28,027 nt of DNA from Cyanobacteriota bacterium. GTDB lineage: Bacteria > Cyanobacteriota > Cyanobacteriia > Phormidesmidales > Phormidesmidaceae. Under the pieces are notes generated by a model. It was not told the origin of the DNA. It saw only the letters and a list, made by a program, of their open reading frames with translations, and ran no database searches. Where the stretch lies: NCBI GenBank assembly GCA_027483425.1, contig JAIXUR010000038.1, positions 1 to 28,027 of the forward strand, read 5' to 3'. Shown in pieces: positions 7,503-15,708 of the stretch. Position numbers and translations under genes: made by a program. How positions within the stretch are numbered: the stretch's first letter is position 1; each line of letters opens with the position of its first letter.

Positions 7503-8429
7503 ATGCTGCGATCGCCCTCATCTATGACCATCACCATTGCCTACCTGGGCCCCGAGGGCACCTACTCTCAGCTGGCGGCTCTGGCCTACGGCCTTGACCT
7601 AGAGCAGCGCACAGGGCACCCCGTAGAGCTCATACCCCTACCCAGCATCCCCAGAGCCATGCAGGCCACCGCCAGCGGTACCACGGCCCTCACCATCGTA
7701 CCGATCGAAAATTCTACCGAGGGCGGGGTCACCACAACCCTCGATACCCTCTGGCAACTTCAGCAGCTCAACATTCACCACGCTATGGTGATGCCCATTC
7801 GCAATGGGCTGCTCTCCTATGCCGTCGCGCTAGATGCCGTGAGCGTGGTTTACTCCCACCCCCAGGCGCTGTCTCAATGCCAGCGGTGGCTTGAGCACCA
7901 CCTGCCCCAGGCCGACCTGATCGCGACCCGTTCTACCACAGAAGCTCTGGACTATTTAGCTGACCGCAAAGACGTCGCGGCCATTGCCTCGGAGTGGGCG
8001 GCACAGCTCTATAACCTACCCACCCTGGTGCACGACATCAACGATCACACCGACAATTGCACCAAGTTTTTAGTGCTGACGGCCAATGACCATCAACCAT
8101 CACCTCAGAATGGTCAATATACATCGCTGGCGTTTAGTCTGCCGATTAATGGGCCAGGGGCCTTGCTCAAACCCCTAGAGGTATTTGCCCGGTATGGCAT
8201 CAACCTAAGCCGGATCGAGTCGCGTCCCACCAAGCGATCCCTAGGGGAATATCTTTTTTTCGTGGATTTAGAAACCAAGGCACCTAGGGAAACCCGGCAA
8301 CAAGCGCTGGCAGAGCTGCTGAACTGTACCGAAAGTTTAGTCAATTTTGGCACCTACGATTTGGTGACCATAGACCCTAGCCTAGCGGCCGCCAAAGCCA
8401 AAACTCAATCTACTCAAGCACTTCCTTGA
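7503..8429 (+). CDS. pheA: Prephenate dehydratase
   Basis: This enzyme converts prephenate to phenylpyruvate, the committed step to phenylalanine, in the cytoplasm. At 308 residues it is a monofunctional prephenate dehydratase: there is no chorismate mutase domain. The catalytic domain starts at AYLGPEGTYSQLAAL (about 13-27) and includes VPIENSTEGGVTTTLD and the TRST-type catalytic motif near residue 141. A C-terminal ACT regulatory domain (about 200-285) contains INLSRIESRPTKRSLGEYLFFVD; its ESRP motif is the phenylalanine-binding signature, so feedback inhibition is expected. AGGA a few bases upstream supports ATG 7503, although ATG at residue 8 is also possible. Its last 20 bases overlap the convergent LON-domain gene. 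Confidence 0.95.
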   Translation: MLRSPSSMTITIAYLGPEGTYSQLAALAYGLDLEQRTGHPVELIPLPSIPRAMQATASGTTALTIVPIENSTEGGVTTTLDTLWQLQQLNIHHAMVMPIRNGLLSYAVALDAVSVVYSHPQALSQCQRWLEHHLPQADLIATRSTTEALDYLADRKDVAAIASEWAAQLYNLPTLVHDINDHTDNCTKFLVLTANDHQPSPQNGQYTSLAFSLPINGPGALLKPLEVFARYGINLSRIESRPTKRSLGEYLFFVDLETKAPRETRQQALAELLNCTESLVNFGTYDLVTIDPSLAAAKAKTQSTQALP

Positions 8430-9051
8430 GGGCCGTCCGGGCCGCTAAATGATTGCGAGTGGAGGTTAAAATTTCTGCCTCACGCTCCAGGCGCACGCTG
8501 GTGTCATCCATCTCCAGGAGAGCCTGCTGCTCTAGGGCCACCCCGTGCAGATTACTGGCCACCCAGTAGGACAGTTCCAGGGGAATATCGGGAATGTTAT
8601 CGGGCAGATCAATATCCTGATCGGTTAGCTTGGCCGACAGATGAACCACATCCCGCAGCAGGCGATCGACGTCAGAGGCTAGGGGGCTAAGGTCTTGGCT
8701 CGGGGGCTTATCCTCAATCCACTCGACCAGCCCAACCCGATAGGGTTTTTCACGCACGTAGCTCAAGACCCTAAACCGCTGCTGGCCAATGGTCAGAATT
8801 TTCAGGCGATCGTCAGGCAACCGCTGGTAGTGAAGAATCTCCGCACAGCAGCCCACCTGGGCCGGCTGCCCCGTAGACGGATCAATCATCAACACCCCAA
8901 AGCGGCGATCACTCTGGATGGTGGTGTTCATCATGATGCGGTAGCGGGGCTCAAATACATGCAGCGGCAGATGCCTCCCCGGAAACAAAACCAGCTCAGG
9001 CAGCGGAAAAAGCGGTAGTTCTCGCACAGATATCGACTCGGGGAATGCCAT
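8410..9051 (-). CDS. LON peptidase N-terminal substrate-binding domain protein
   Basis: The 213 residues correspond to the PUA-like substrate-binding domain of Lon, with the ELPLFPLPELVLFPGRHLPLHVFEPRYR opening and the FGVLMID, GCCAEI and LTIGQQRFRV strands. There is no AAA+ ATPase or Ser-Lys protease domain, so it is not a protease by itself. Stand-alone proteins of this kind are widespread in cyanobacteria; their job is not established, and an adaptor or substrate-recognition role is only inferred. A C-terminal helical segment (about 130-213) follows the domain. The gene meets pheA tail-to-tail with a 20-bp overlap. ATG 9051 precedes the conserved start of the domain by about ten residues. 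Confidence 0.85.
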   Translation of the reverse strand: MAFPESISVRELPLFPLPELVLFPGRHLPLHVFEPRYRIMMNTTIQSDRRFGVLMIDPSTGQPAQVGCCAEILHYQRLPDDRLKILTIGQQRFRVLSYVREKPYRVGLVEWIEDKPPSQDLSPLASDVDRLLRDVVHLSAKLTDQDIDLPDNIPDIPLELSYWVASNLHGVALEQQALLEMDDTSVRLEREAEILTSTRNHLAARTALKEVLE

Positions 9052-9273
9052 TATTGTCTCTTAGCGTAGCCATCTAATCAAATATCTCGACCAAGGACGC
9101 TGAATTCAGCCCAGCGGGCCTATCCCATCAAAATCCTGGCTGAGTCATTAGCTGGAACATTCCTAGGGGAGGCGAGCCTGCTGTACCAGGGCGGAGCGGG
9201 TCGCAACACTTGTTAACATATAAATATTCTAACCCAACTCCCCTGGGGAAGGGTGATCAAGGGAACCTAGATA

Positions 9274-9373
9274 AGACTGTGCCCACTAAATACTTATCGA
9301 GGATCTCACCGCGACCGGCTCAACGGGTCGGGGGCGCGTCCTGGGAAGGGATGTTTTTTTAGTTGGGTACTCT
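9274..9373 (+). repeat. Folded ~100-bp repeat, copy B
   Basis: This is the second copy of the element at 64-164, about 85% identical. The apical stem 9316-9321/9325-9330 keeps the AAC loop; two of its six pairs are G-U on the plus strand (9318/9328, 9320/9326) where copy A has G-C and C-G. The stem around 9295-9298/9350-9353 shows another A-to-G change giving U-G. The terminal arms pair less perfectly than in copy A, but GATAAGA (9270-9276) and TCTTATC (9371-9377) extend the inverted repeat outward. TA flanks both ends here. It lies between the LON-domain gene, which points away, and the rpsJ terminator. Function unknown; see findings. Confidence 0.75.
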
Positions 9374-9377
9374 TATC

Positions 9378-9422
9378 AAAAAGAATCAAAAATAACCCGC
9401 CAAGTCTGGCGGCTTGGCGGGT
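9378..9422 (-). terminator. Rho-independent terminator of the str operon
   Basis: Read on the minus strand, ACCCGCCAAG and CTTGGCGGGT (9413-9422 and 9395-9404) pair over 10 bp around an 8-base loop and are followed by TATTTTTGATTCTTTTTG. It begins 15 bases after the rpsJ stop codon and is the clear end of the rpsL-to-rpsJ unit. Confidence 0.88.
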
Positions 9423-9437
9423 GTCCCTCAAACGAGG

Positions 9438-9755
9438 CTAAAGCTTCACTTCAATATCAACCCCAGCGGGTAGATCGAGCTTCATCAGCGCATCAATGGT
9501 TTTAGAGGAAGGTTGGTAGATATCAATAATTCTGCGGTGAGTACGGCTTTCAAAGTGCTCCCGAGAATCTTTATCGACGTGGGGGGAACGCAGTACGCAG
9601 TAGATACGACGCTTAGTGGGCAAGGGAATGGGGCCAATAGCTGTAGCGTTGGTGCGGTTGGCGGTATCGACAATTTTCTCGCAGGAGGTGTCGAGCAATC
9701 TACGATCAAAGGCTTTCAGGCGAATACGAATTTTTTGCTGCTGAATGGTGGCCAT
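9438..9755 (-). CDS. rpsJ: 30S ribosomal protein S10
   Basis: S10 (105 residues, normal length) is a component of the 30S head and, with NusB, of transcription antitermination complexes. The IRIRLKAFDRRLLD opening, GPIPLPTK and the HRRIIDIYQPSSKTIDALM segment are diagnostic. In cyanobacteria rpsJ follows tuf at the end of the str operon rather than heading the S10 operon, and that is the order here. The 106-bp gap to tuf contains a sizeable hairpin. Confidence 0.98.
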   Translation of the reverse strand: MATIQQQKIRIRLKAFDRRLLDTSCEKIVDTANRTNATAIGPIPLPTKRRIYCVLRSPHVDKDSREHFESRTHRRIIDIYQPSSKTIDALMKLDLPAGVDIEVKL

Positions 9756-9804
9756 GGGCTCTCACGAATAGGTTGTCAAGGTTCTAAATCAACGAAAAAC
9801 TGAA

Positions 9805-9850
9805 GAGCAGAAAGCAGAAGCAGCGTTAAGCTACCTCTGCTCTTCTGCTC
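9805..9850 (-). promoter_or_regulatory. Stem-loop between tuf and rpsJ
   Basis: Bases 9805-9818 pair with 9836-9850 over 14 bp with one bulged base and a 17-base loop. On the minus strand it is followed after a few bases by a five-T run, so it could partly terminate or process the transcript between tuf and rpsJ. It may help set the high ratio of EF-Tu to S10; that role is inference. Confidence 0.45.
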
Positions 9851-9861
9851 AGATCACAATC

Positions 9862-11091
9862 CTAAACCAGGATTTTCGACACTACACCAGCACCCACGGT
9901 GCGGCCCCCTTCCCGAATTGCAAAGCGCATGCCTTGCTCAATGGCAATGGGGTTAATGAGATCCACGGTCATCTTGATGCGATCGCCCGGCATTACCATT
10001 TCAGCGTCGCTACCATCGTCAGCGGTAAAGGCTTTGATAGTACCGGTTACATCGGTGGTACGCACGTAGAACTGGGGCTTGTAGCCAGGGAAGAAAGGTG
10101 TATGACGACCCCCCTCTTCCTTTTTGAGAATGTAAACCTCAGACTCAAACTGAGTGTGGGGTTTAATGCTGCCGGTCTTGGCCAGCACCATACCACGCTC
10201 AATGTCTTCCTTCTGCACACCGCGCAGAAGCAGACCGACGTTATCCCCAGCCATGCCCTCATCCAGGGTCTTCTGGAACATTTCCACCCCGGTCACGGTG
10301 GTGGTGCGCGTGTCGCGGATACCCACCAGCTCAACGGTTTCACCCACCTTAACCTTACCGCGCTCAATTCGCCCGGTGGCTACGGTACCCCGACCGGTAA
10401 TCGAGAACACGTCCTCAACCGCCATGAGAAAGGGCTTGTCAATGTCGCGCTCAGGAGTGGGAATATAGGAGTCAACGCTATCCATCAGAGCCAGGATTTT
10501 GTCGACCCACTCGTTGTCGCCACGCTTGGTGGCAGGGGTAGCCGTCAATGCTTCAACAGCCATGAGGGCAGAGCCAGCGGTGATGGGGATATCATCACCG
10601 GGAAAGTCGTAGGAGCTCAGCAGCTCGCGTACTTCTAAATCCACCAGCTCCAGCAATTCCTCGTCGTCGACCTGATCTTGCTTGTTCAGGAAGACCACGA
10701 TGCTGGGTACGCCCACCTGCTTAGCCAACAGAATATGCTCCCGAGTTTGGGGCATGGGGCCGTCGGCCGCGGAGCACACCAGAATGGCACCGTCCATTTG
10801 AGCCGCCCCGGTGATCATGTTTTTCACGTAGTCAGCGTGGCCAGGGCAGTCAACGTGGGCGTAGTGGCGTTCTGCGGTCTCGTACTCCACGTGGGCCGTG
10901 TTGATGGTGATACCACGAGCCTTCTCTTGAAATGCTGCATCAATCTCGTCGTACTTACGAGCTTTAGCGCCACCAGCGGCCGCCAATGTCATGGTGATGG
11001 CCGCCGTCAGAGTGGTCTTGCCATGGTCAACGTGACCGATGGTGCCGATGTTGACGTGGGGTTTATTGCGTTCAAACTTTTCGCGTGCCAT
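9862..11091 (-). CDS. tuf: Elongation factor Tu
   Basis: EF-Tu (409 residues) delivers aminoacyl-tRNA to the ribosomal A site as a GTP complex. Visible GTPase motifs are GHVDHGKT (19-26), DCPGH and NKQD, with GSAL for guanine recognition. Domains 2 and 3 follow, with the GRGTVATGRIERG and PGDRIKM segments. The roughly 15-residue longer length than E. coli EF-Tu, including an insertion near the VEALTATPATKRGDNEW region, is normal for cyanobacteria. It is 24 bp downstream of fusA with AAAGGAAAGGA upstream of its ATG, and so is clearly co-transcribed. Confidence 0.99.
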   Translation of the reverse strand: MAREKFERNKPHVNIGTIGHVDHGKTTLTAAITMTLAAAGGAKARKYDEIDAAFQEKARGITINTAHVEYETAERHYAHVDCPGHADYVKNMITGAAQMDGAILVCSAADGPMPQTREHILLAKQVGVPSIVVFLNKQDQVDDEELLELVDLEVRELLSSYDFPGDDIPITAGSALMAVEALTATPATKRGDNEWVDKILALMDSVDSYIPTPERDIDKPFLMAVEDVFSITGRGTVATGRIERGKVKVGETVELVGIRDTRTTTVTGVEMFQKTLDEGMAGDNVGLLLRGVQKEDIERGMVLAKTGSIKPHTQFESEVYILKKEEGGRHTPFFPGYKPQFYVRTTDVTGTIKAFTADDGSDAEMVMPGDRIKMTVDLINPIAIEQGMRFAIREGGRTVGAGVVSKILV

Positions 11092-11115
11092 TTTACGTTA
11101 CGTGTCCTTTCCTTT

Positions 11116-13191
11116 CTAAGCGTTCCCAGTGTTTTTAGAGATAATGGCCTCAGCCACGTTTCGAGGAACTTCGCCATAGTGGCTAAACTCCATCGAAAAA
11201 ATGCCCCGACCCTGCGTTTTTGAGCGGATGTCGGTAGCATAACCAAACATCTCAGCTAGGGGAACATGGGCTATAACTTTTGCAACGTCAACCTCTGTTC
11301 CCATCCCCTCGATCTGGCCACGGCGGGAGTTTAAATCTCCCATGACGTCACCCAGAAAATCTTCTGGAACTTCAACCTCGACCTTCATGATTGGCTCTAG
11401 AAGGACGGGAGACGCCTTCAAGACGGCTTCCTTCATCGCCATTGAACCGGCAATTTTAAAAGCCATCTCTGATGAGTCTACATCGTGGTACGACCCATCA
11501 ACTAGAGTAACCTTTAAATCAATAACCGGGTACCCAGCTAGGATACCAGATTCGCAGGCCTCTTTCATGCCCTGTCCCGCCGGAGCCACATATTCTTTTG
11601 GAATCGTGCCTCCTACGATTTTAGATTCAAACTCAAACCCGCTGCCCTCCTCGGTCGGTTCTACTTCAACGACCACATGGCCATACTGGCCTTTGCCACC
11701 GCTCTGGCGAATAAATTTGCCTTCGGCGCTGGTGGCTTGGCGGATGGTCTCTCGGTAGGCCACCTGGGGTGCACCGATGTTGGCCCCGACTTTAAATTCC
11801 CGCAGCATGCGGTCGACCAGAATATCGAGGTGTAGCTCACCCATGCCCGCGATCACGGTCTGGTTGGTTTCTGGGTTGGTGCTGACCCGAAAGGTGGGAT
11901 CTTCCTCAGCCAGGGACTGTAGGGCCTTGGCCAGCTTCTCCATATCTTGCTTAGTTTTGGGCTCAACCGCCACGGAGATCACAGGTTCGGGGACGTAGAG
12001 CGACTCCAGCACGATGGGTTGGGCCGGGTCACAGATGGTATCGCCCGTGAAGGTATCTTTGAGGCCAATGGCGGCCCCCAGATCCCCAGCCCGCAGCTCT
12101 TCCACTTCGATGCGATCGTCAGCTTTGAGCACAATCAGCCTGGAAATCCGCTCTTTTTTGTCCTTGGTGGCGTTGTAGATGTAGCTGCCCTTTTGCAATA
12201 CCCCAGAATAGACCCGCACAAAGGTCAGCCGCCCGTAGGGGTCAGCCATGATCTTAAAGGCTAGGGCCGCCAGGGGGGCATCATCATCGGCGGGGCGCTC
12301 CGCTTCTTCGCCGTTGGGCAACAGCCCTCGAATCGGGGGCACCTCAACCGGGGAGGGTAGATAGTCAACCACCGCGTCTAAGAGCAGCTGCACCCCTCTA
12401 TTTTTAAAGGCAGAGCCACACAGCACGGGCACAATGGTGCCTGCAATGGTGCCCTGACGTAGGGCGATCGCAATTTCTTCCGTCCCTAGGGGCTGACCTT
12501 CAAAATACTTTTCCATCAGGACGTCACTGGTTTCGGCGACCGCCTCGACCAGCTTGGCTCGGTATTCCTCAGCCACCTCTAAAACATCGGCGGGGATCGC
12601 GATGTCTTCAAAATTTTGACCCAGGTCATCGTGGTAGATCCGGGCGCGCATGGCGACCAGATCCACCACGCCCCGAAAATTGCCCTCAGCCCCAATGGGA
12701 ATTTGAATCGCTACCGCATTAGCGCCCAGGCGATCGCGCAGTTGGCCATAGACCTTAAAGAAGTTAGCGCCAGTGCGATCCATCTTGTTGATGAAGGCAA
12801 TGCGCGGCACATGGTAGCGATTGGCCTGGCGCCAGACGGTCTCGGACTGGGGCTGTACGCCCCCAACGGAACAGAACACCGCAATCACCCCGTCCAGCAC
12901 CCGCATGGAACGTTCGACTTCGATCGTGAAGTCAACGTGGCCCGGAGTGTCAATGATGTTGATCTGGTGATCGCGCCAGCTGGTGCTGATCGCCGCCGCT
13001 GTAATGGTGATGCCCCGTTCCCGCTCTTGCTCCATCCAGTCGGTAACAGCAGTGCCCTCGTGCACCTCACCAATCTTATGCACCAGGCCCGAATAGAACA
13101 GAATACGTTCTGTAGTGGTGGTTTTGCCAGCATCAATGTGTGCCGCAATCCCAATATTTCTAACCCGATCAATGGGTGTTACTCGTACCAC
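11116..13191 (-). CDS. fusA: Elongation factor G
   Basis: EF-G (691 residues) drives ribosomal translocation with GTP. Motifs are AHIDAGKTT (17-25), DTPGHVDF and NKMDR. Domains II to V follow, with RGQIEGM in domain V. The sequence is complete and of family length. The start is GTG at 13191, supported by GAGGAG about 7-8 bases upstream. It sits between rpsG (149 bp upstream) and tuf (24 bp downstream) in the classical order. Confidence 0.99.
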   Translation of the reverse strand: MVRVTPIDRVRNIGIAAHIDAGKTTTTERILFYSGLVHKIGEVHEGTAVTDWMEQERERGITITAAAISTSWRDHQINIIDTPGHVDFTIEVERSMRVLDGVIAVFCSVGGVQPQSETVWRQANRYHVPRIAFINKMDRTGANFFKVYGQLRDRLGANAVAIQIPIGAEGNFRGVVDLVAMRARIYHDDLGQNFEDIAIPADVLEVAEEYRAKLVEAVAETSDVLMEKYFEGQPLGTEEIAIALRQGTIAGTIVPVLCGSAFKNRGVQLLLDAVVDYLPSPVEVPPIRGLLPNGEEAERPADDDAPLAALAFKIMADPYGRLTFVRVYSGVLQKGSYIYNATKDKKERISRLIVLKADDRIEVEELRAGDLGAAIGLKDTFTGDTICDPAQPIVLESLYVPEPVISVAVEPKTKQDMEKLAKALQSLAEEDPTFRVSTNPETNQTVIAGMGELHLDILVDRMLREFKVGANIGAPQVAYRETIRQATSAEGKFIRQSGGKGQYGHVVVEVEPTEEGSGFEFESKIVGGTIPKEYVAPAGQGMKEACESGILAGYPVIDLKVTLVDGSYHDVDSSEMAFKIAGSMAMKEAVLKASPVLLEPIMKVEVEVPEDFLGDVMGDLNSRRGQIEGMGTEVDVAKVIAHVPLAEMFGYATDIRSKTQGRGIFSMEFSHYGEVPRNVAEAIISKNTGNA

Positions 13192-13340
13192 AGCTCTCTC
13201 CTCGTCACGCTATGACCAGCCGCTTCGATATACCCGAAAATTTATTCTAGGAAGCAGAAACAGCGATCGCCAAGGAACTCGGATCTCCAGGCCACAGTAA
13301 CCACGCTGGGTTAAATCAACTGGGCTAAATCAATCTGGAG

Positions 13341-13811
13341 TTAGTAGCGATAGTGGGCAAAGGCCTTGTTCGCTTCTGCCATGCGGTGGGTTTCTTCGCG
13401 CTTGCGAACAGCACCACCGGTTTCATTCGCGGCATCCATCAGTTCGTTGGCGAGCTTAATCCCCATGGACTTGCCAGGGCGCTGACGAGCGAACTGAGTC
13501 AACCAGCGCAGGGATAGGGCAACGCTGCGTTCAGACCGCACTTCCATCGGTACCTGATAGGTGGCACCACCCACCCGGCGAGCCTTGACCTCAACCAGGG
13601 GAGAGGCATTGCGCACCGCCCGTTCAAACACATCAAGTGGATCGCCACCGCTACGTTCTTTAATAATGGCGAAGGAGTTATAGATGATTTTGTCGGCCAG
13701 AGACTTTTTGCCGCTGGTCATCAAACGGCGACTCATCATGGTGATGAGTCGGCTGTTGTAGACAGAGTCGGGCGGAATCGGACGCTTTTGAATGACGGTA
13801 CGGCGAGACAT
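13341..13811 (-). CDS. rpsG: 30S ribosomal protein S7
   Basis: S7 (156 residues) nucleates assembly of the 30S head by binding the 3' major domain of 16S rRNA. MSRRTVIQKRPIPPDSVYNS, the MTSGKKSLADKIIYNS segment and the C-terminal RMAEANKAFAHYRY-like end are diagnostic. Second gene of the str operon, 189 bp after rpsL. Confidence 0.98.
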   Translation of the reverse strand: MSRRTVIQKRPIPPDSVYNSRLITMMSRRLMTSGKKSLADKIIYNSFAIIKERSGGDPLDVFERAVRNASPLVEVKARRVGGATYQVPMEVRSERSVALSLRWLTQFARQRPGKSMGIKLANELMDAANETGGAVRKREETHRMAEANKAFAHYRY

Positions 13812-14000
13812 GATTCAAATTCCAGTGGTTTAAAGGCTAGTTAGAGACACAGACAAGACGGGCAGTAAGGCTAAGGGGCAAAACGGGCTATTCAGGGGCG
13901 TTAGTCATCCAGACTGGATCAGGTCAAAGACCGGGCCAACAATTTTGCGCTGATTGAACCCAGCGCGATCGGCATAACCAAGCAAACCCCTGGGCAAACC

Positions 14001-14375
14001 CTAAGCCTTAGGCCGCTTGGCTCCGTATTTGGAGCGGCTCTGACGACGATCTTTCACGCCCGAGGTGTCGAGGGTGCCGCGAATGATGTGATAGCGGACA
14101 CCGGGAAGATCCTTAACCCGGCCCCCACGAATCATGACCACGGAGTGTTCTTGCAGGTTGTGGCCAATACCGGGAATGTAGGCCGTGACCTCAAAACCAG
14201 AGGTGAGGCGAACCCGCGCCACTTTCCGAAGGGCCGAGTTGGGCTTCTTGGGCGTGGTGGTATATACACGGGTGCAAACCCCCCGACGCTGGGGACAGCT
14301 TTTTAAAGCAGGGGACTTGGTTTTCTTCTCGGTTTTCTGACGCTCACTCCGGATGAGTTGCTGAATCGTGGGCAT
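14001..14375 (-). CDS. rpsL: 30S ribosomal protein S12
   Basis: S12 (124 residues) forms part of the decoding centre. MPTIQQLIRSER, TTPKKPNSALRKVARVRL and the C-terminal SRSKYGAKRPK match the family. The lysine at the position where substitutions give streptomycin resistance (PKKPNS) is the ordinary lysine, so the target appears wild type. It is the first gene of the str operon. The 119 bp before it separates it from the Fe-S carrier gene and should hold the operon promoter. Confidence 0.98.
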   Translation of the reverse strand: MPTIQQLIRSERQKTEKKTKSPALKSCPQRRGVCTRVYTTTPKKPNSALRKVARVRLTSGFEVTAYIPGIGHNLQEHSVVMIRGGRVKDLPGVRYHIIRGTLDTSGVKDRRQSRSKYGAKRPKA

Positions 14376-14494
14376 AGGATGCTTCTGCTGCTACGGCGGG
14401 TTGATTGATAAACTCAAGTTTTCACAAGATCTAATGCTACCACTTCGGAGAGGCTTTGGTCAAACAGCGTTACCGAGTCACGGCAGCACCTGGA

Positions 14495-14881
14495 TCAGCT
14501 GGGATGGTTAAACCCAGTGCAGTCTTCGGTGACCGGGGCATCGGCCCTGAGGGAGAAGGCATTGCCGCAGCCGCAGGTGCGCTGCGCCAGGGGGTTGGTA
14601 AAGCGAAACCCACCGCCCATCAGGTCTTCGGAGTAGTCGATGGTGAGATCCTTGAGCAAATCTAGCTGATCGGCGGCTACCACCAGGCTGAGGTCGGCGC
14701 AGGGCAGGGCGATCGCGGGTGACTGAGGGGCCGTTTCTGCGGTGAGGCGATAGGTCCAGTCGGCACAGCCCCCCGGCTCCAGGGTGAGGTAAACCTGGGG
14801 CAACGGATCCGTTGCCCCAGCACCCTGGCGCTGAAGCAACCGTTTGAGTTCTTGGGCGGCGGCGGGGCGAATCTGAACCAT
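14495..14881 (-). CDS. A-type iron-sulfur cluster carrier (HesB/IscA/SufA family)
   Basis: This 128-residue scaffold/carrier binds an Fe-S cluster or iron and passes it to apo-proteins. The three ligand cysteines are present: Cys39 in the PGGCADW segment and Cys103 and Cys105 in TCGCGNAF. The GFRFTNPLAQ segment before the last pair is also typical. The length is slightly above the usual 105-120 residues, with a short extra tail. It lies in the same direction as, and 119 bp upstream of, rpsL. Which cyanobacterial paralog (IscA or SufA type) it is cannot be settled by eye. Confidence 0.9.
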   Translation of the reverse strand: MVQIRPAAAQELKRLLQRQGAGATDPLPQVYLTLEPGGCADWTYRLTAETAPQSPAIALPCADLSLVVAADQLDLLKDLTIDYSEDLMGGGFRFTNPLAQRTCGCGNAFSLRADAPVTEDCTGFNHPS

Positions 14882-14890
14882 AGCAGGGGC

Positions 14891-14938
14891 AAAAAAACAA
14901 AAAATGGTGATAGTGCTGAGCTTAGCACTATCACCATT
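14891..14938 (-). terminator. Rho-independent terminator of the cupin gene
   Basis: On the minus strand the 15-bp perfect arms 14924-14938 and 14903-14917 enclose a 6-base loop and are followed by TTTTTTGTTTTTTTG. It starts 25 bases after the cupin stop codon and ends just before the Fe-S carrier start, so the two genes are separate transcription units. Confidence 0.9.
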
Positions 14939-14962
14939 CTCTACATTAAAGAGGCGTCGTCT

Positions 14963-15385
14963 CTAGACGGTTTCAGCCCGAGAATAGTCATCTTGGAAAC
15001 GAACGATATCGTCTTCCCCCAAGTATTCGCCGTTTTGCACTTCAATCAGGATCAGGGGAATAACACCCACGTTCTCCAGGCGGTGCTGGGTGCAGGGGGG
15101 CACATAGGTGGACTGGTTGGTGGACAGCAGAATTTCGTTATCGCCGCAGACCACCTTGGCGGTACCGGAGACCACGATCCAATGTTCGCTGCGGTGGTGG
15201 TGCATTTGCAGGCTCAGGCGATGGCCCGACTTGACCTCAATTCGCTTGATTTTGTAGCCACGGCCCTCTTCGAGCACCGTGTAGGACCCCCAAGGGCGCA
15301 AACCTGTCTCAGTGACTTCTTTGCCGTTGCTGGTGGCCAGGGCTAAGGCGGAGGGTTGATGAATGGATGCTTCGAGCTTTGGCAT
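14963..15385 (-). CDS. Mannose-6-phosphate isomerase-type cupin protein
   Basis: The 140 residues match the C-terminal isomerase cupin domain of bifunctional ManC/AlgA proteins. Motifs include RPWGSYTVLEEGRGYKIKRIEV, the metal-binding LQMHHHRSEHWIVVSGTA stretch, and VPPCTQHRLEN with a further histidine. In a bifunctional enzyme the domain interconverts mannose-6-phosphate and fructose-6-phosphate; the GDP-mannose pyrophosphorylase half is absent. Stand-alone versions are common in cyanobacteria and would feed GDP-mannose for surface polysaccharide. Whether this one is catalytic is inferred from the complete cupin motifs. It has its own strong terminator. Confidence 0.85.
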   Translation of the reverse strand: MPKLEASIHQPSALALATSNGKEVTETGLRPWGSYTVLEEGRGYKIKRIEVKSGHRLSLQMHHHRSEHWIVVSGTAKVVCGDNEILLSTNQSTYVPPCTQHRLENVGVIPLILIEVQNGEYLGEDDIVRFQDDYSRAETV

Positions 15386-15708
15386 AACAATATTTTCCTA
15401 GAATTAGAACTTTAAGATTGCGCTGGAATAGACGGTATGGCTAGCTGGCTAGGCAACCCTATCCCCAGAATTCCCATAGCTCTGAGACTTTGTTGTTGAC
15501 CTGAGAGTTTCCAGGCTCCTCAACAACAGGTACGTCAAGTTGGGATCAAATCAAATTGAAACTAATTGTCAGCCAATAGTCTAGCAATGGCAGACGGGCA
15601 AGCAGGGAAATTTAACCAGGCCCAGGGGTAACTACACTAAGTCTTTATACTCCGCCAAAGGAGGGGCATAGCCCTGGGCCCATGGCTCGCTAGGTCGAGA
15701 CGCAACGG
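15386..15708. other. Intergenic region with two stem-loops
   Basis: This 323-bp gap separates the glycosidase stop codon (15709) from the cupin start (15385), both on the minus strand. Two structures are visible. GGCCCAGGG (15619-15627) pairs with CCCTGGGCC (15672-15680) and encloses a CTCC/GGAG mini-hairpin. GTTGTTGA-CCTG (15492-15503) pairs with CAGG (15512-15515) and TCAACAAC (15520-15527) with a 4-base bulge. Neither has a following T run; they could be a weak terminator and a leader structure of the cupin mRNA. Confidence 0.45.

Noticed and set aside
9099..9110. 12-bp palindrome GCTGAATTCAGC upstream of the LON-domain gene
   Set aside because: Perfect but short, single and without other promoter context; chance is likely.
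9934..10638. 234-residue frame antisense to tuf
   Set aside because: It is a by-product of the strongly biased codons of tuf; histidine- and glycine-rich with no domain.
14852..15346. 164-residue frame antisense to the cupin gene
   Set aside because: Its start lies in the Fe-S carrier gene, it crosses a clear terminator and shows no family signature.
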